This document shows positions 42,605 to 52,304 of a stretch of 64,000 bases of DNA, piece by piece. Position numbers and translations under genes: made by a program. Below the pieces are notes generated by a model. It did not search any database. It had not been told where the DNA came from and saw only the letters and a list, made by a program, of their open reading frames with translations. Numbering within the stretch: the first letter of the stretch is position 1; the number at the start of each line of letters is the position of its first letter. Source of the stretch: Paenibacillus sp. CC-CFT747 (GTDB lineage Bacteria; Bacillota; Bacilli; Paenibacillales; NBRC-103111); assembly GCA_030323305.1 (NCBI GenBank), contig CP106741.1, positions 687,001 to 751,000 on the forward strand, written 5' to 3'.

Positions 42605-43765
42605 TTAATGGGTTCCTCCGACGTTAAGCGTCCGCGAGCCTCCCTCTTTCTTCATGGTGGAGTTCCGGATGCGCTCCTGAAGCATCGAATAGTACTGATC
42701 CTCGTCAATCGGAAGGTTCACCCAATCGTCGGTCCAGGCGGACAGATGCATCGCGTTCGAAAGCGTAAGCCCTTTGATGCCCTCTGCGCCAGGGGCGAGA
42801 AGCGGGGTGCCTTTCCGGATCGCATCAACGAAGTTCTGGGTAATGCCTTTGTGCTGAGGGTTGCCGCCGGTAATGGGGATTTCACACTTCCAGCACTCCG
42901 GACTGCCGAAGCCTCCCTTGTACGCGGCATTGAATTCCTGCTCGGGCTGCCGCAGACGCCAGAAGGTGAGCTTCTCGTCTTCGATGACGATTTTGCCGTT
43001 GTCTCCTGTCAGTTCGAAACGGTTGGTTCCGGGCGCTTCTCCCGTCGTGGTGACGAACAGACCCGTTGCCCCGTTCTCATACTCCACATAGGCGGTTACA
43101 TCATCTTCGACTTCAATGTTGCGGTATTTGCCGAACGAGCAGAAAGCCCGGACGCGTTTCGGCATCATGTCGATCGTCCACTGCCACAGGTCCAGCTGGT
43201 GGGGATCCTGGTTCAGCAGAACGCCTCCGCCTTCGCCTTCCCAAGTAGCGCGCCAGCCGCCCGAATCGTAATAGCTTTGGGAGCGGTACCAATTCGTAAT
43301 AATCCAATTCGTGCGGCGGATGTTCCCGAGCTCTCCGGAGGTAACCAAATCCCTGAGCTTAAGGTAGAGAGGATTGGTCCGCTGGTTGTACATGATGCCG
43401 AACAGCTTGTCCGTCTTCAGCGACGCCTCGTTCATCTCCCGAACCTGCTTCGTGTATACGCCGGCCGGCTTCTCGATGAGAACGTGAAGGCCATGCTCGA
43501 AGCCTTGAATCGCGAGCTCCGGATGGCTGTAGTGAGGAGTGCAGATCAACACCGCATCCACCGTTCCCGATTTGAAGAATTCATCCGGCGATCCAAAGGT
43601 ACGGACGTTCACGCCCAGGTTCTCCGGCACCCACTTCAGCTTCTCCGGATCCGTGTCACAGATCGCGGTCAGCTCCACGCCGTGGACTTCGTTCTTCATT
43701 AGATAGGCGCAGTGTCCGCGGCCCATGTTGCCGATCCCGATAATGCCCAATCTGACCTTATCCAT
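42605..43765 (-). CDS. Gfo/Idh/MocA family oxidoreductase
   Basis: NAD(P)-dependent sugar oxidoreductase, 386 residues, unbroken. Nucleotide-binding motif: RLGIIGIGNMGRGHCAYL. The EKPAGVYTKQ segment carries the family lysine. The C-terminal domain contains GGGVLLNQDPHQLDLWQW, which supplies the usual active-site His and Asp. The substrate is not predictable; relatives act on inositols, glucosides and other sugars. It stands alone between two terminators and is unrelated in place to the second family member at 48179. Confidence 0.92.
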   Translation of the reverse strand: MDKVRLGIIGIGNMGRGHCAYLMKNEVHGVELTAICDTDPEKLKWVPENLGVNVRTFGSPDEFFKSGTVDAVLICTPHYSHPELAIQGFEHGLHVLIEKPAGVYTKQVREMNEASLKTDKLFGIMYNQRTNPLYLKLRDLVTSGELGNIRRTNWIITNWYRSQSYYDSGGWRATWEGEGGGVLLNQDPHQLDLWQWTIDMMPKRVRAFCSFGKYRNIEVEDDVTAYVEYENGATGLFVTTTGEAPGTNRFELTGDNGKIVIEDEKLTFWRLRQPEQEFNAAYKGGFGSPECWKCEIPITGGNPQHKGITQNFVDAIRKGTPLLAPGAEGIKGLTLSNAMHLSAWTDDWVNLPIDEDQYYSMLQERIRNSTMKKEGGSRTLNVGGTH

Positions 43766-43860
43766 GCTTTCCCTCCTGCCAAAATAATTGGTGTTGCGTG
43801 CTTCTCATTATAGTCCAATTTCCCTTGGTTGGGAATGCGCGGCCGTTTGGTTGCATTAAA

Positions 43861-43892
43861 AAGACCGGACGCAGCAGGCTGCGTCCGGTCTT
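43861..43892 (-). terminator. Terminator of the repeat-protein operon
   Basis: Perfect 14-base stem AAGACCGGACGCAG / CTGCGTCCGGTCTT with loop CAGG. On the minus strand a T run follows. It lies 11 bases past the repeat-protein stop. Confidence 0.93.
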
Positions 43893-43902
43893 AACCATGG
43901 TG

Positions 43903-45111
43903 TTAGAACCATTCCTTACTGTCGTAGCTGGTACGCTCCATCGACTTGCTAGCCGACTCTTGCTCTTTGGAGGAGTTCAAGTTCAGGCCGAAGTCGCTCT
44001 TGGAGTGATTCCAGCTTTCTTCGGAAGACTCAGTCGTTCCTTGACCATTCTCATGGTTGTAGCTGGTACGCTCCATCGACTTGCTAGCCGAATCCTGCTC
44101 TTTCGAAGCGTTCAAGTTCAGACCCAAGTCGTTCTTGGATTTGTTCCAGCTCTCGTTGGAAGACTCAGTCGTTCCTTGACCATTGTCATGGTCGTAGCTG
44201 GTACGCTCCATCGACTTGCTAGCCGACTCTTGTTCTTTCGAAGCATTCAAGTTCAGACCCAAGTCGTTCTTGGATTTGTTCCAGCTTTCGTTGGAGGACT
44301 CGCTCGTTCCTTGACCATTCTCATGGTTGTAGCTTTCACGGTCCATCGACTTGCTAGCCGACTCTTGCTCTTTCGAAGCGTTCAAGTTCAGACCCAAGTC
44401 GTTCTTGGATTTGTTCCAACTTTCGTTGGAGGACTCGCTCGTTCCTTGACCATTCTCATGGTTGTAGCTTTCACGGTCCATCGACTTCGAACGGGATTCG
44501 GTTTCTTTGGAAGCATCCAGGTTCAAGCCCAAGTCGCTTTTGGACCGATTCCAGGTTTCTTGGGAAGATTCGCTGCTTCCCTGAGTTCCTCCGTTATGGC
44601 CATAGTCATTGCTGCGGCTTTTGGACGAGTTCTCCAGTTCCTTGGAAGCGTTCAAATCGAGACCCAGCTCTCCCTTGGAGCGGTTCCAGTTCTCTTGGGA
44701 AGACTCGCCGCCGTTGGCAGTATGGCTGGTCCCATGAGATTGAGATTCCGCAGATGCATTTGCTGCAAGATTGAGGTCCAGGCCGGCGTTCGTTTGATTC
44801 TGGCTGGCAGAAGAACCGCCATGACGATCCGTGTTCGCAGCGGAAGAGGTTTGCCCTTCCAATCCAAGTCCAAGGCCGAGATCAAGCCCCAGGCTTCCGT
44901 TCCGGTCAGAACCGTTATGGCCCGACCCGGATTCCGGTCGGGAAGAGGTCGCTGCCTTCAACCCGAGGTTGGCGTCCAGGCCTAACCCGAGAGCAGAGGA
45001 GCTATCGCTGCTCCCTGCCGAAGCATGACTAACCTCAGTAGCCCCCATCAAACCGATTACAAACGAAGCCGACAACACCGTCATTTTTGCCCATTGCGGA
45101 ACTTTTATCAT
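43903..45111 (-). CDS. Exported protein with six 45-residue tandem repeats, unknown function
   Basis: 402 residues. Start ATG 45111 is preferred because AGAAGGAG lies about 10 bases upstream and a clean signal peptide results (VPQWAKMTVLSASFVIGLMG, cleavage after SHASA). ATG 45132 would add 7 residues. Residues about 35-134 are rich in Leu/Gly/Asp/Asn (ALGLGLDANLGLK, LGLDLGLGLGLE). From about residue 135 come six repeats with the core WNKSKNDLGLNLNASKEQES and a second part SYNHENGQG. The protein is hydrophilic, lacks Cys and has alternating polar/Leu stretches, which suggests a beta-solenoid, fibre or hydration protein on the surface or spore. I recognise no family. It is coupled to the VETP-repeat gene three bases upstream. 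Confidence 0.85.
   Translation of the reverse strand: MIKVPQWAKMTVLSASFVIGLMGATEVSHASAGSSDSSSALGLGLDANLGLKAATSSRPESGSGHNGSDRNGSLGLDLGLGLGLEGQTSSAANTDRHGGSSASQNQTNAGLDLNLAANASAESQSHGTSHTANGGESSQENWNRSKGELGLDLNASKELENSSKSRSNDYGHNGGTQGSSESSQETWNRSKSDLGLNLDASKETESRSKSMDRESYNHENGQGTSESSNESWNKSKNDLGLNLNASKEQESASKSMDRESYNHENGQGTSESSNESWNKSKNDLGLNLNASKEQESASKSMERTSYDHDNGQGTTESSNESWNKSKNDLGLNLNASKEQDSASKSMERTSYNHENGQGTTESSEESWNHSKSDFGLNLNSSKEQESASKSMERTSYDSKEWF
43906..44709 (-). repeat. Tandem 135-base coding repeats, six copies
   Basis: Six in-frame units of 45 codons (the first and last have 44). For example CATCGACTTGCTAGCCGA recurs 135 bases apart at 43939 and 44074. The four central units are nearly identical in DNA, the outer two more diverged, as expected of recent expansion by slippage or unequal exchange. 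Confidence 0.95.
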
Positions 45112-45134
45112 TTTCCATACACTCCTTCTCATTT

Positions 45135-46258
45135 TTAATTGAATGGTTTAGGTTCAATGATAGAAAGGAGTGCAGGCATGGGAGGCTGACCCGGCGGCGG
45201 CTGAGACCACTGATCGCTGCCCAATGAATAAAGAACGTTAAGCTGGCCTACCGTGACGTTAGGCGCCGCGAGGGCCAGATGGCGGAAGTCGGATAAAGGC
45301 TGCTGCGTCCCGGAGCCGTTTCCTCCACCGGAGGAAGAAGCACCCGCTGTCGGGGACGATCCGCCTGCGGCCATAATGGCCATCACCGGTACGGGAGTCG
45401 AAGGCTTGGCCTTCGGATCCGGGAGAGGACGACTTTCCGGCTGCGAAGCAGCAGGAGCGGCTTCCCTGCTGCTATCCGCTTCCGCCTCCGTCAGGCTGCG
45501 AGGAGATAGCGGCAGGGGAGCGGAAGCCGGCGACGTGCTTTCGGATCTCTCCAAAGGCACCGGCTGCTCCGCCTCTTCCCGCGGAGGGAATTCTCCCTCC
45601 TGCCCGGATGGGCCGGAACGGACGTCCGGCCGCTGCAGATCGACTACCGCTTCAAGGGAAGGCGTCTCCACGGTGGCAGTTGGCGTCTCCACCACGGCGG
45701 GTGGAACCACTACCGTCACGTCCGGCAGCTGCCCCGGCTCGGAGTCCCCTCCCGTTTCGACGGTAGGGGACTCCACCGTGGCAACCGGAGTCTCCACCTT
45801 CACGGGGGAAGACTGACGGTTACTTCCGGCAGGCTCCCCGGCACGGGAGCGACCTCGGCGGTAAGCGGAGTGGCCTCCGCTTCCATAACCGGGGTCTCCA
45901 CTTTAACGGAGGAGACGGCTGTCTCCAAGCCCGGCTTGTCCTTTCGCGGAGCAAGCTTAACCTCAGGCGTCTCCGCCTTAAGGATCGGCGTGTCCACCTT
46001 CAAGGAGGGGACGCTTACCCCTCCTTCCGAGGATGCAGCCTCCTTATCGGCTGGTTTCGGGACCGAGGACGTCTGCGGCTGGCTCTTTGGCTTCTCGTTA
46101 CCGGATGTTTCCGGGTCGAGGACCGGCTTAACGATCTCTTTGAGCAGCGCAGAGGCCTGGGGCGGACGGATGCTTTGGATGACGAAGCCGGCAAACACCA
46201 GCATCATAACGGTCCAAAGGACTTTCCATCCGGAATGGCCACTGCGGCCTGTTCTCAT
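45135..46258 (-). CDS. Exported or membrane-anchored VETP-repeat protein, unknown function, frameshifted
   Basis: 374 residues after correction. ATG 46258 follows a near-perfect GGAGGAGGTGA. A basic N-terminus (MRTGRSGHSGWK) leads to a helix (VLWTVMMLVFAGFVIQSI) and a possible signal cleavage at PPQASA. Most of the rest is low-complexity Pro/Val/Glu/Thr sequence with irregular repeats such as VKVETPV, VETPTATVETPSLE and KVDTPILKAETPE. A more folded-looking end contains LALAAPNVTVGQLNVLYSLG. A G run at 45804-45808, one base short, splits it. It is first in an operon with the 45-residue-repeat protein. No family recognised; an extended wall-spanning spacer is plausible. Confidence 0.75.
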
Positions 46259-46552
46259 AAGAATCTCACCTCCTCCCGCTGCTGCACATCCTGCCCCGCG
46301 GCAGGTTCTATGTACAAGATTCGGCAGACTGCCTGATGCCTTTGGGGGTCAAGCAGAGCTCCTTCAAAAAGTTTCTTACTCTCTGGTACGGATGCCTGCC
46401 GATTTTGGATCACGTTGTGGTATACCAAATTCATCCAGTTGTTGGTTTATACCGCTATATAGCTCATCTGAAACTTGAAGCCCGCTTCGTTTACGACTAT
46501 GATGGACATGGTATTCCTCTTTACATTTGCTGCCACAAGGAGATTGTATTTT

Positions 46553-47991
46553 ATGAAAAGCAAGCTGCTGCAGCCCGCCTCGGCGGCCGTTCTGGCCGCG
46601 GCTCTGGTCCTCGGGTATCTGCTGCTGGCCAAGCCTCTTATCGGGATGGCCGACAACGGGGATTTCCTGCGGATCATGGGAGCCTTCGGGCTGGATTACC
46701 TGGATCCCCATCTCGAGTACAAGGACAAATATTTCAGCTACTTCCTCAGTCAATACCAGATGACCGGACGTTATTTCCAGGGCGGCTATCCCTCCACGGA
46801 GCTGATTCTGGTCGGTCTCGCCATGCTGCTCGACAAGGCGTTCACCTGGGACACCGTGTTCGATATCCGCTTCCTGGCGGTTCTGTACGCCGCCGTGTTC
46901 CTCACGGCCGTTTACCTTCTGGTCCACACCTACACCAAGGTCAGCCGGACCGTCGGCTGGGTACTGGCCGCCGTTCTGGTCTTGGTTTTCTGCGATGCCG
47001 GGTATGCGGCCTACTATAACTCGTTATATGGAGAGCCGCTGTCGTATTCCTTCCTCTTTCTGACGATGGCCCTCGCCCTGAGGATTTGCCGAACCGGCCG
47101 GCCCTCCGCAGGACTGCTGGCCGCCTTCTTCGCCGCCGCTCTCTTCTTCATCGGAGCCAAGGTTCAGAATGCGCCCTGCGGCGTCCTGCTCGCTCTGCTG
47201 TCGCTGCGGTTCGTGAAGATAAACGCCGACCGGTCCTGGAGGCGTTCGGTCATAGCGGGCTCGATCGGCCTTATGGCTTTTTCGGCCGCCATCTACCTGC
47301 TCGACCCTAAAGAAATTAAAGTCATTAACCAGTACCAGACGATCTTCTTCGGGGTGCTGAAGGACTCGCCGACGCCCGAGAAGGATCTGAAGGAGCTCGG
47401 CATCGATCCGAAATTCGCCGTCCTTAAGGATACGAATTATTTTACGCCGGACACCGCCATTCCACAGAGCGATCCCATCCTTCAGAAGGAAGTGTACGAT
47501 AAGGCCGACCAGAAGACGGTGGCGCTCTTCTATTTGACTCATCCGGCCCGCTTCCTCGACAAAATGCAGGTGACCGCCCGGGACGCGTTCACCATTCATC
47601 CTGGCTACCTGGGCAATTACGAGAAGGCGCCTGACGTGCCCCCGGGAAAATCACCGGAACCTTTACCTGGTGGAGCAAGTGGAAGGCCTCTGCCCTGCCG
47701 CGCTCTTTCCTCCTTCTCTGCCTGTTCTTCGCCGTCTATTTCGCGGTTTTGATGATTAATCACCGCAAGGAATCCCGGCTGGAACGGAGAATCGAGCTCG
47801 AAGCGTTCGCCCTGATCGGCATTCTCGCCATCCTGTCGTTCGTCGTGCCGGTGATCGGCTCGGGCGAGGCCGACCTCGCCAAGCATCTGTTCCTCTTCAC
47901 CGTATGCCTCGATATGATGCTGGCCGTCTCGCTTCTCGGGCTCGTCCGGTTCGCCTTCTGGAATGACCGGCATGTGAATAGTTCCGATTAG
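46553..47991 (+). CDS. Polytopic membrane protein, possible WsfD-like glycan hexosyltransferase, frameshifted
   Basis: 479 residues after one correction at the C run 47639-47643. ATG 46553 follows AAGGAGA (46537-46543). It has ten or more helices and the early motif KPLIGMADNGDFLRIMGAFG, with an acidic pair that could be catalytic. A large loop of about 120 residues (coded about 47300-47640) precedes the last three helices. This layout fits membrane glycosyltransferases that use lipid-linked sugars, and it resembles WsfD of S-layer glycan loci. That match is from memory and tentative. No other glycan genes are adjacent. Confidence 0.7.
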
Positions 47992-48020
47992 GTTCGCGAT
48001 ATCCGAAGACAGTTGAACGT

Positions 48021-48076
48021 AAGCCGCTGCCTGAGGGAATGGCCATAACCTCGGCCTTCCCCTCAGGCAGCGGCTT
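48021..48076. terminator. Bidirectional terminator after the membrane protein
   Basis: Arms AAGCCGCTGCCTGAGGG and CCCTCAGGCAGCGGCTT, 17 bases, around a 22-base loop. It separates two converging genes. Confidence 0.85.
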
Positions 48077-48178
48077 GTTCCAGCTGTTTCCTTGTTGCAT
48101 CCGGCTATGGCGACTTTCGCACACCGACCCCAACCCGGTGGACAGCCGCATTTCCGATCGATGTACCGCCGCCCGTTA

Positions 48179-49269
48179 TCAGCACAGGTCCTCCGCGTTC
48201 CAGCCCATTTGGGCTTCCGCACTTTCCCAATTGTCCTCAAGCCCCACCCCCGCAAATCCGCTATCGCATTCTTCCGTTCCGCTTCATATAGACGCCAGAT
48301 TAAGCGAAGACCTTGAATGCTTGTCGGTCCGTCCGTAATGGGCCGCTTGCCGGTCCGGATACAATCCAAGAAATGCTCCATTTCAAAATGGGTGAATTTA
48401 CCGGAGTTATCGATCTCCATCAGCACCTGAGTATGGGATTCGGTGTCGAGGTTTGCTTTCTCTTCCTTCATGTTCGAATGGAGGTACAGCTTGCGGTCGG
48501 CCAGGTTGATTTCCAGCATCCCTTCCGTACAGTGCGCATGGAGGCTCCAGCCCAATCGTGTTCCCCTCGCGCCCCAAGTTCCAAAATGATACCCCAAGGC
48601 GCCACTTTCGAATTCGATGACAACGTTGCTCGTTCCTTCCCTCTCCATCCAAGGGGTTCCGAAATTCGTTCCCAGATGCATTCCTCTGACCGGGCGCCCA
48701 AGGAACCAGAGCAACAGGTCGACATAATGGCAGCCATGGCTGAAAAATTGTCCTCCTCCCAACCGGTTGGCGGAATGGGCCCAGTGGCCTTCGGGATACT
48801 TGGTATACTGCTCCGTCCAGATCGACATCTGGAAGCAATCCCCATAGGTCTTCGAATCGATCAACTCCTTCAACTTCCGAACGATCGGCCAGAAGCGGAC
48901 GGGATAGGCCGTCATCAGAACCTTGCCTTCCCGCTCCGCCGTGTGGATCAGCTCTACGCACTCCTCCTCGGTATTGCACAGGGGCTTCTCCATCAGCACA
49001 TGTTTTCCCGCTCTTAAACAGGCCATGCCTACTTCAAAATGCAGGTCATGCGGCAGTACGATGAGCACGGCATCGACATGATCCAGCATTTCGCGGTAAT
49101 CGGCAACGGCCAGCCCGGCACCGGCCCCCTCGGCCGCCTTCTGCGCCCGTTCCAGCAGGATATCGCAGGTTGCGGTGACCTCCATCCGGTCCGCAAGCTC
49201 CTGGAAGCCGTGCTCGTGGCTTCCCGCCATATTGCCGCAGCCGATAATTCCCAGACGAATTTTACTCAT
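48179..49269 (-). CDS. Gfo/Idh/MocA family oxidoreductase, 3' frameshift
   Basis: NAD(P)-dependent sugar oxidoreductase. ATG 49269 follows GGGAGG. Nucleotide-binding motif: RLGIIGCGNMAGSHEHGF. The family lysine is in EKPLCNTEE. The C-terminal domain has GGGQFFSHGCHYVDLLLWF with the active-site His. As given, the frame runs through the terminator to 47617. A missing base near 48240 hides the natural end WNAEDLC at TGA 48179. Corrected length 363 residues. It is divergent from an AraC regulator, which may control it in response to a sugar. Confidence 0.9.
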
Positions 49270-49464
49270 GCTCCCTATTCCTCCCATGATTGAATTCCGT
49301 TGAACACCGTTTCATCATAGCGGGATCGGCTGCCCTTTTCTTTATTCTATAAGCTCATTGATTTGTATTATTTGTACAGGAAACTTATTTTTTTTGATGG
49401 AGATGTAAGGTAACATGGGGGATATAAATTTAACCATTTCGGGTTCTCGAAGGGAGATCGGGCA

Positions 49465-50360
49465 TTGGACTACGTGCGCTTTGAACTAAGAGAGGAACTG
49501 ACGGTTCGGTCTCTCATTTCCTTTATGTACCGAGAGCTTTCCAATACGTACCGGAGCGCGGGGGAGCGGCACGATTTCTGGGAGTTTGCCTATGTCGACA
49601 AAGGCGAGGCAGAGGTGTGGATCGAATCGAACCCATACGAGTTAAAACAAGGATCTATTGTCTTCTATCGGCCCAATGAATTTCATAGGCTTGTTCGTGT
49701 TTCTACTCCCAATTTGTTTATCGTCGCTTTCGATTGCAGTTCTCCCGCCTTAAACCAATTCAAAGGCCGCTGCTTTCGGCTGGAGGATGAGGAAAGAGCG
49801 ATTATCGCCAGGATGCTTCAAGCAGGCATTAACGTGTTCGGCGCCCCCTCGATAAGCCAAGTCTGACCCGCAGGAACAACGCTCCCTTCGGAAGTGAGCA
49901 GCTTGTCAAAATGGAGCTGGAGACGCTGCTGATTCACCTCATCCAGAAATTGTTAATTCCAAAGAAGTCGGAATCGTCCCTTTCCTCCGTTTCTTCCCAG
50001 AACCGGGATGACGTACTAATGGAACAAATCATCCGCTATCTGAGTGCCCATCTGTCGCATAACCTTACGGTGGAACAGGTGTGCGCGCAGTTTACTCTTA
50101 GCCGATCCATGCTTACGCGATTATTCAAGAAATCCACCAATTCCAGTTTTATCGAATATTTAATGCAGATGAGAATTACGGAAGCCAAGCGTATGATTCG
50201 CGAGCATTCCTATAATTTTACGGAAATCGGAGAGAGGCTCGGTTACACGAGCGTCCATTATTTTTCTAAACAGTTTAAACAGATAACCGGCATGACGCCT
50301 ACCGAATATTCCAGGTCGGTGAATGCTCTGATTCAAGATGCGGCGTCCGAACGCAAATAA
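49465..50360 (+). CDS. AraC-family transcriptional regulator, frameshifted
   Basis: 298 residues after correction. TTG 49465 follows AAGGGAGAT. The N-terminal cupin-like domain (RHDFWEFAYVDKGEAEVWIE, YRPNEFHRLVR) binds the inducer. The C-terminal pair of helix-turn-helices is NLTVEQVCAQFTLSRSMLTR and NFTEIGERLGYTSVHYFSKQ, ending FKQITGMTPTEYSRS. The frame breaks at the C run 49844-49848, one base short. It is AT-richer than its neighbours, which may hint at separate origin. The divergent oxidoreductase is the likely target. Confidence 0.92.
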
Positions 50361-50396
50361 GCCCCCGAGGGAGAAGGCTGATCGGACAAAAAGTAT

Positions 50397-50454
50397 GGAA
50401 TGCTTTGGCCGCCTGTTCTCCCCTGCTTAGAGGAGAAGGCGGCCGAAGCATTCC
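50397..50454. terminator. Long inverted repeat, probable terminator
   Basis: Arms of 17 bases, GGAATGCTTTGGCCGCC and GGCGGCCGAAGCATTCC, with one mismatch, around 24 bases. On the minus strand it is followed by a T-rich stretch. It lies between the converging AraC and YihY genes. Confidence 0.75.
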
Positions 50455-50483
50455 ATGCCTGGAGGCAAACCAGCCGAACGCCC

Positions 50484-51457
50484 CTACCGGGCCTTGTCGG
50501 CTTCCTTGCCGTTATAGAGCGGGAGTACCACTTCGGGAGCACGGTTGCGCTTGTCTTTTTCTTGCCGAGAAGGGGAAGGGAGAACCGCTTGCAGGAGTCC
50601 TTCGTCTTGCCCTCCCGGTCAAAGGCGAGCGTGGCGTTCACTTCCCCGCCCAGCACGATAATGATGCTCGAAATATACAGCCAGGTCAGCAGGACGATGA
50701 TTCCGCCGATGCTTCCGTAGGTTTTGGTGTAATTGCCGAAGTTGTTGACATAGAACGAGAACAGAAGCGAAGTGACGATCCAGCCCACCGTCGTGAAAAG
50801 GGCTCCCGGCAGCACTTCCCGGAACGACAGATGGCGGTTCGGGATGAACCGGTACAGGAGCACGAACATGGCCGCCATCATGCCGAGAGGCAGCACATAC
50901 TTGGCGATGCTCCAGATAATATCGAAGAAGGCCGGAACATGCAGGAACTTAAAGATCATTTCCCCGATCCATTTGCCGAAAATGAGCATCCCAAACGTAA
51001 ACACGATCACGACCGCCATCAGGAGGGTAAACATGATGGAAGCTCCCTTTACCTTCCAGAACGGACGCGTCTCCTCCTCGTCATAGGCTTTGTTAAGAGC
51101 CTTAAGGATCCCGTCGATTCCTTTCGAGGCCGACCAGATGGTCGTGATGATCCCGACGGACAGCAAGGTCGAGCTCTTCGACTGCTGAATCTCATCCAGT
51201 ACGCTGCGGATCGTTTCATTGGAGGTCTGCGGCAGCATCCGGGAAATGCTCCCGATGATCTCCCCGCTGTTCAGAAAAGGCATAAAGCTGACCAAAGCGA
51301 TGAGAAAGATAAGAAAAGGGAAAAAGGACAGTATAAGGTAATACGTCAGCTGCGCTCCCATAGCCGGCACCTCGTCGTCTTGAAACCGGCAGTAAAGGTT
51401 GTTGGCGAAGTTTTGCAGGCTCATTCGTTTGGTCGCCGGCTTATCCGTTGTCTTCAT
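50484..51457 (-). CDS. YihY/UPF0761-family membrane protein, 3' frameshift
   Basis: Formerly annotated as ribonuclease BN, but the family is a membrane protein of unknown function. ATG 51457 follows AAGGAGGA. It has about six helices with the family segments AAQLTYYLILSFFPFLIFLI, NKAYDEEETRPFWKVKGASI and TYGSIGGIIVLLTWLYISSI. As given, it runs to 50333 through a hairpin. One missing base near 50560 hides the natural end VVLPLYNGKEADKAR at TAG 50484. Corrected length 324 residues. Confidence 0.88.
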
Positions 51458-51609
51458 AAGGAGTTCCTCCTTCCCCTTGTATAGTTGGTTTTCTTTTTTA
51501 ACGCCGCAGCCCATCCTTGCCATAAAGCGGAACGGGGCTTCCGGGTATAAGGAATCCCCTAACGGAAGATTAGAGGGATGGGATCATGCGGTTAGATTAA
51601 GGCCAGCTC

Positions 51610-51948
51610 TTATTGCTGGGCCAGACGGACGAGCATATGGGCGAGCTTATGACGCTCATCCTTCTCCCCGACCTTCCACAGCTCCTGGAGAAGCTTCTCC
51701 TCCCGGTTGCGCGGCTCCTCGTTGGCGGCCAGGTAATCGGCGATTTTCTCCGCCGTTACGGCAAGCTGCTCTTCGTTCAGTCCGATGCCCTGCGCCATCT
51801 GAATGCGCTTGGCCAAATACTCCTGGAAGGAACCGAAATCGGCCAAAATCTGCTCTTTTTGTCCGTCACCGATCTTCTCGATGGCCTGGTTGATTTTATC
51901 CGTCTGAAGATCTCCGTCTTTTTCAATGACATGATCGCGTTCACTCAT
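51610..51948 (-). CDS. DUF3243 family protein (YmfJ-like)
   Basis: 112 residues, soluble and acidic. The DUF3243 core is FGSFQEYLAKRIQMAQGIGL followed by IADYLAANEEPRNREEKLLQ and ELWKVGEKDERHKLAHMLVR. It has an extra N-terminal stretch of about 30 residues (MSERDHVIEKDGDLQTDKIN) not usual in the shorter Bacillus protein. The function of the family is unknown. It stands alone. Confidence 0.85.
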   Translation of the reverse strand: MSERDHVIEKDGDLQTDKINQAIEKIGDGQKEQILADFGSFQEYLAKRIQMAQGIGLNEEQLAVTAEKIADYLAANEEPRNREEKLLQELWKVGEKDERHKLAHMLVRLAQQ

Positions 51949-52149
51949 GATTTCTTCCGCCTCCTTTAGTCTTTAACCGTTGAGTCACCATCTACTTACA
52001 CACCGGGGACTTGCTTTGAATCATCATAAAATCGGCCTGTCCCGCATTATAGTAAAGAGGGGCCGTCCTTCGGCCTTTCATAGAAAATTAAGAAAACCTT
52101 TATATATTCCATGACAAAAGAGTAAGATCTCTCGCTTAAACTAGTAGAA

Positions 52150-52240
52150 AGAGGAGCAAGCCGGAGACCGGGGGCGGCTGGACCAAGGTCCAGGAAGCAA
52201 ACCGAACGAGGGTCGGTTTGAATCGGGGGAGCCGCTCCAG
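52150..52240 (+). promoter_or_regulatory. Structured leader upstream of the second glycosyltransferase, candidate cis-regulatory RNA
   Basis: The 356-base gap before the gene at 52305 contains nested pairings. An outer stem pairs GGAGC (52153-52157) with GCTCC (52234-52238). An alternative pairs GCGGCT (52174-52179) with AGCCGC (52230-52235). Inside are two hairpins, GGACC/GGTCC (52180-52191) and CAAACCGA/TCGGTTTG (52198-52220). The two outer pairings overlap and exclude each other, as in a switch. No T run follows, so control would be of translation or stability. I do not recognise a known riboswitch class. Confidence 0.5.
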
Positions 52241-52304
52241 TATGATTAAGGAAACAACCAGAACGTGAGCGCTAGTCGATCCTAATGAATGAGGTGTACA
52301 TAGA

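Noticed and set aside
43906-44709. CRISPR array.
   Set aside because: The repeats are 135 bases, contiguous without spacers, and in frame in a gene with a signal peptide; no cas genes nearby.
47617-48178. Extended C-terminus of the oxidoreductase at 48179.
   Set aside because: The frame runs through a strong terminator and into the next gene antisense; a missing base near 48240 hides the natural stop.
52150-52240. Cyclic-di-GMP (GEMM) riboswitch, suggested by a GCAAACC stretch.
   Set aside because: The rest of the GEMM consensus is absent and the GCAAACC is part of a perfect hairpin arm. Left as an unclassified structured leader.
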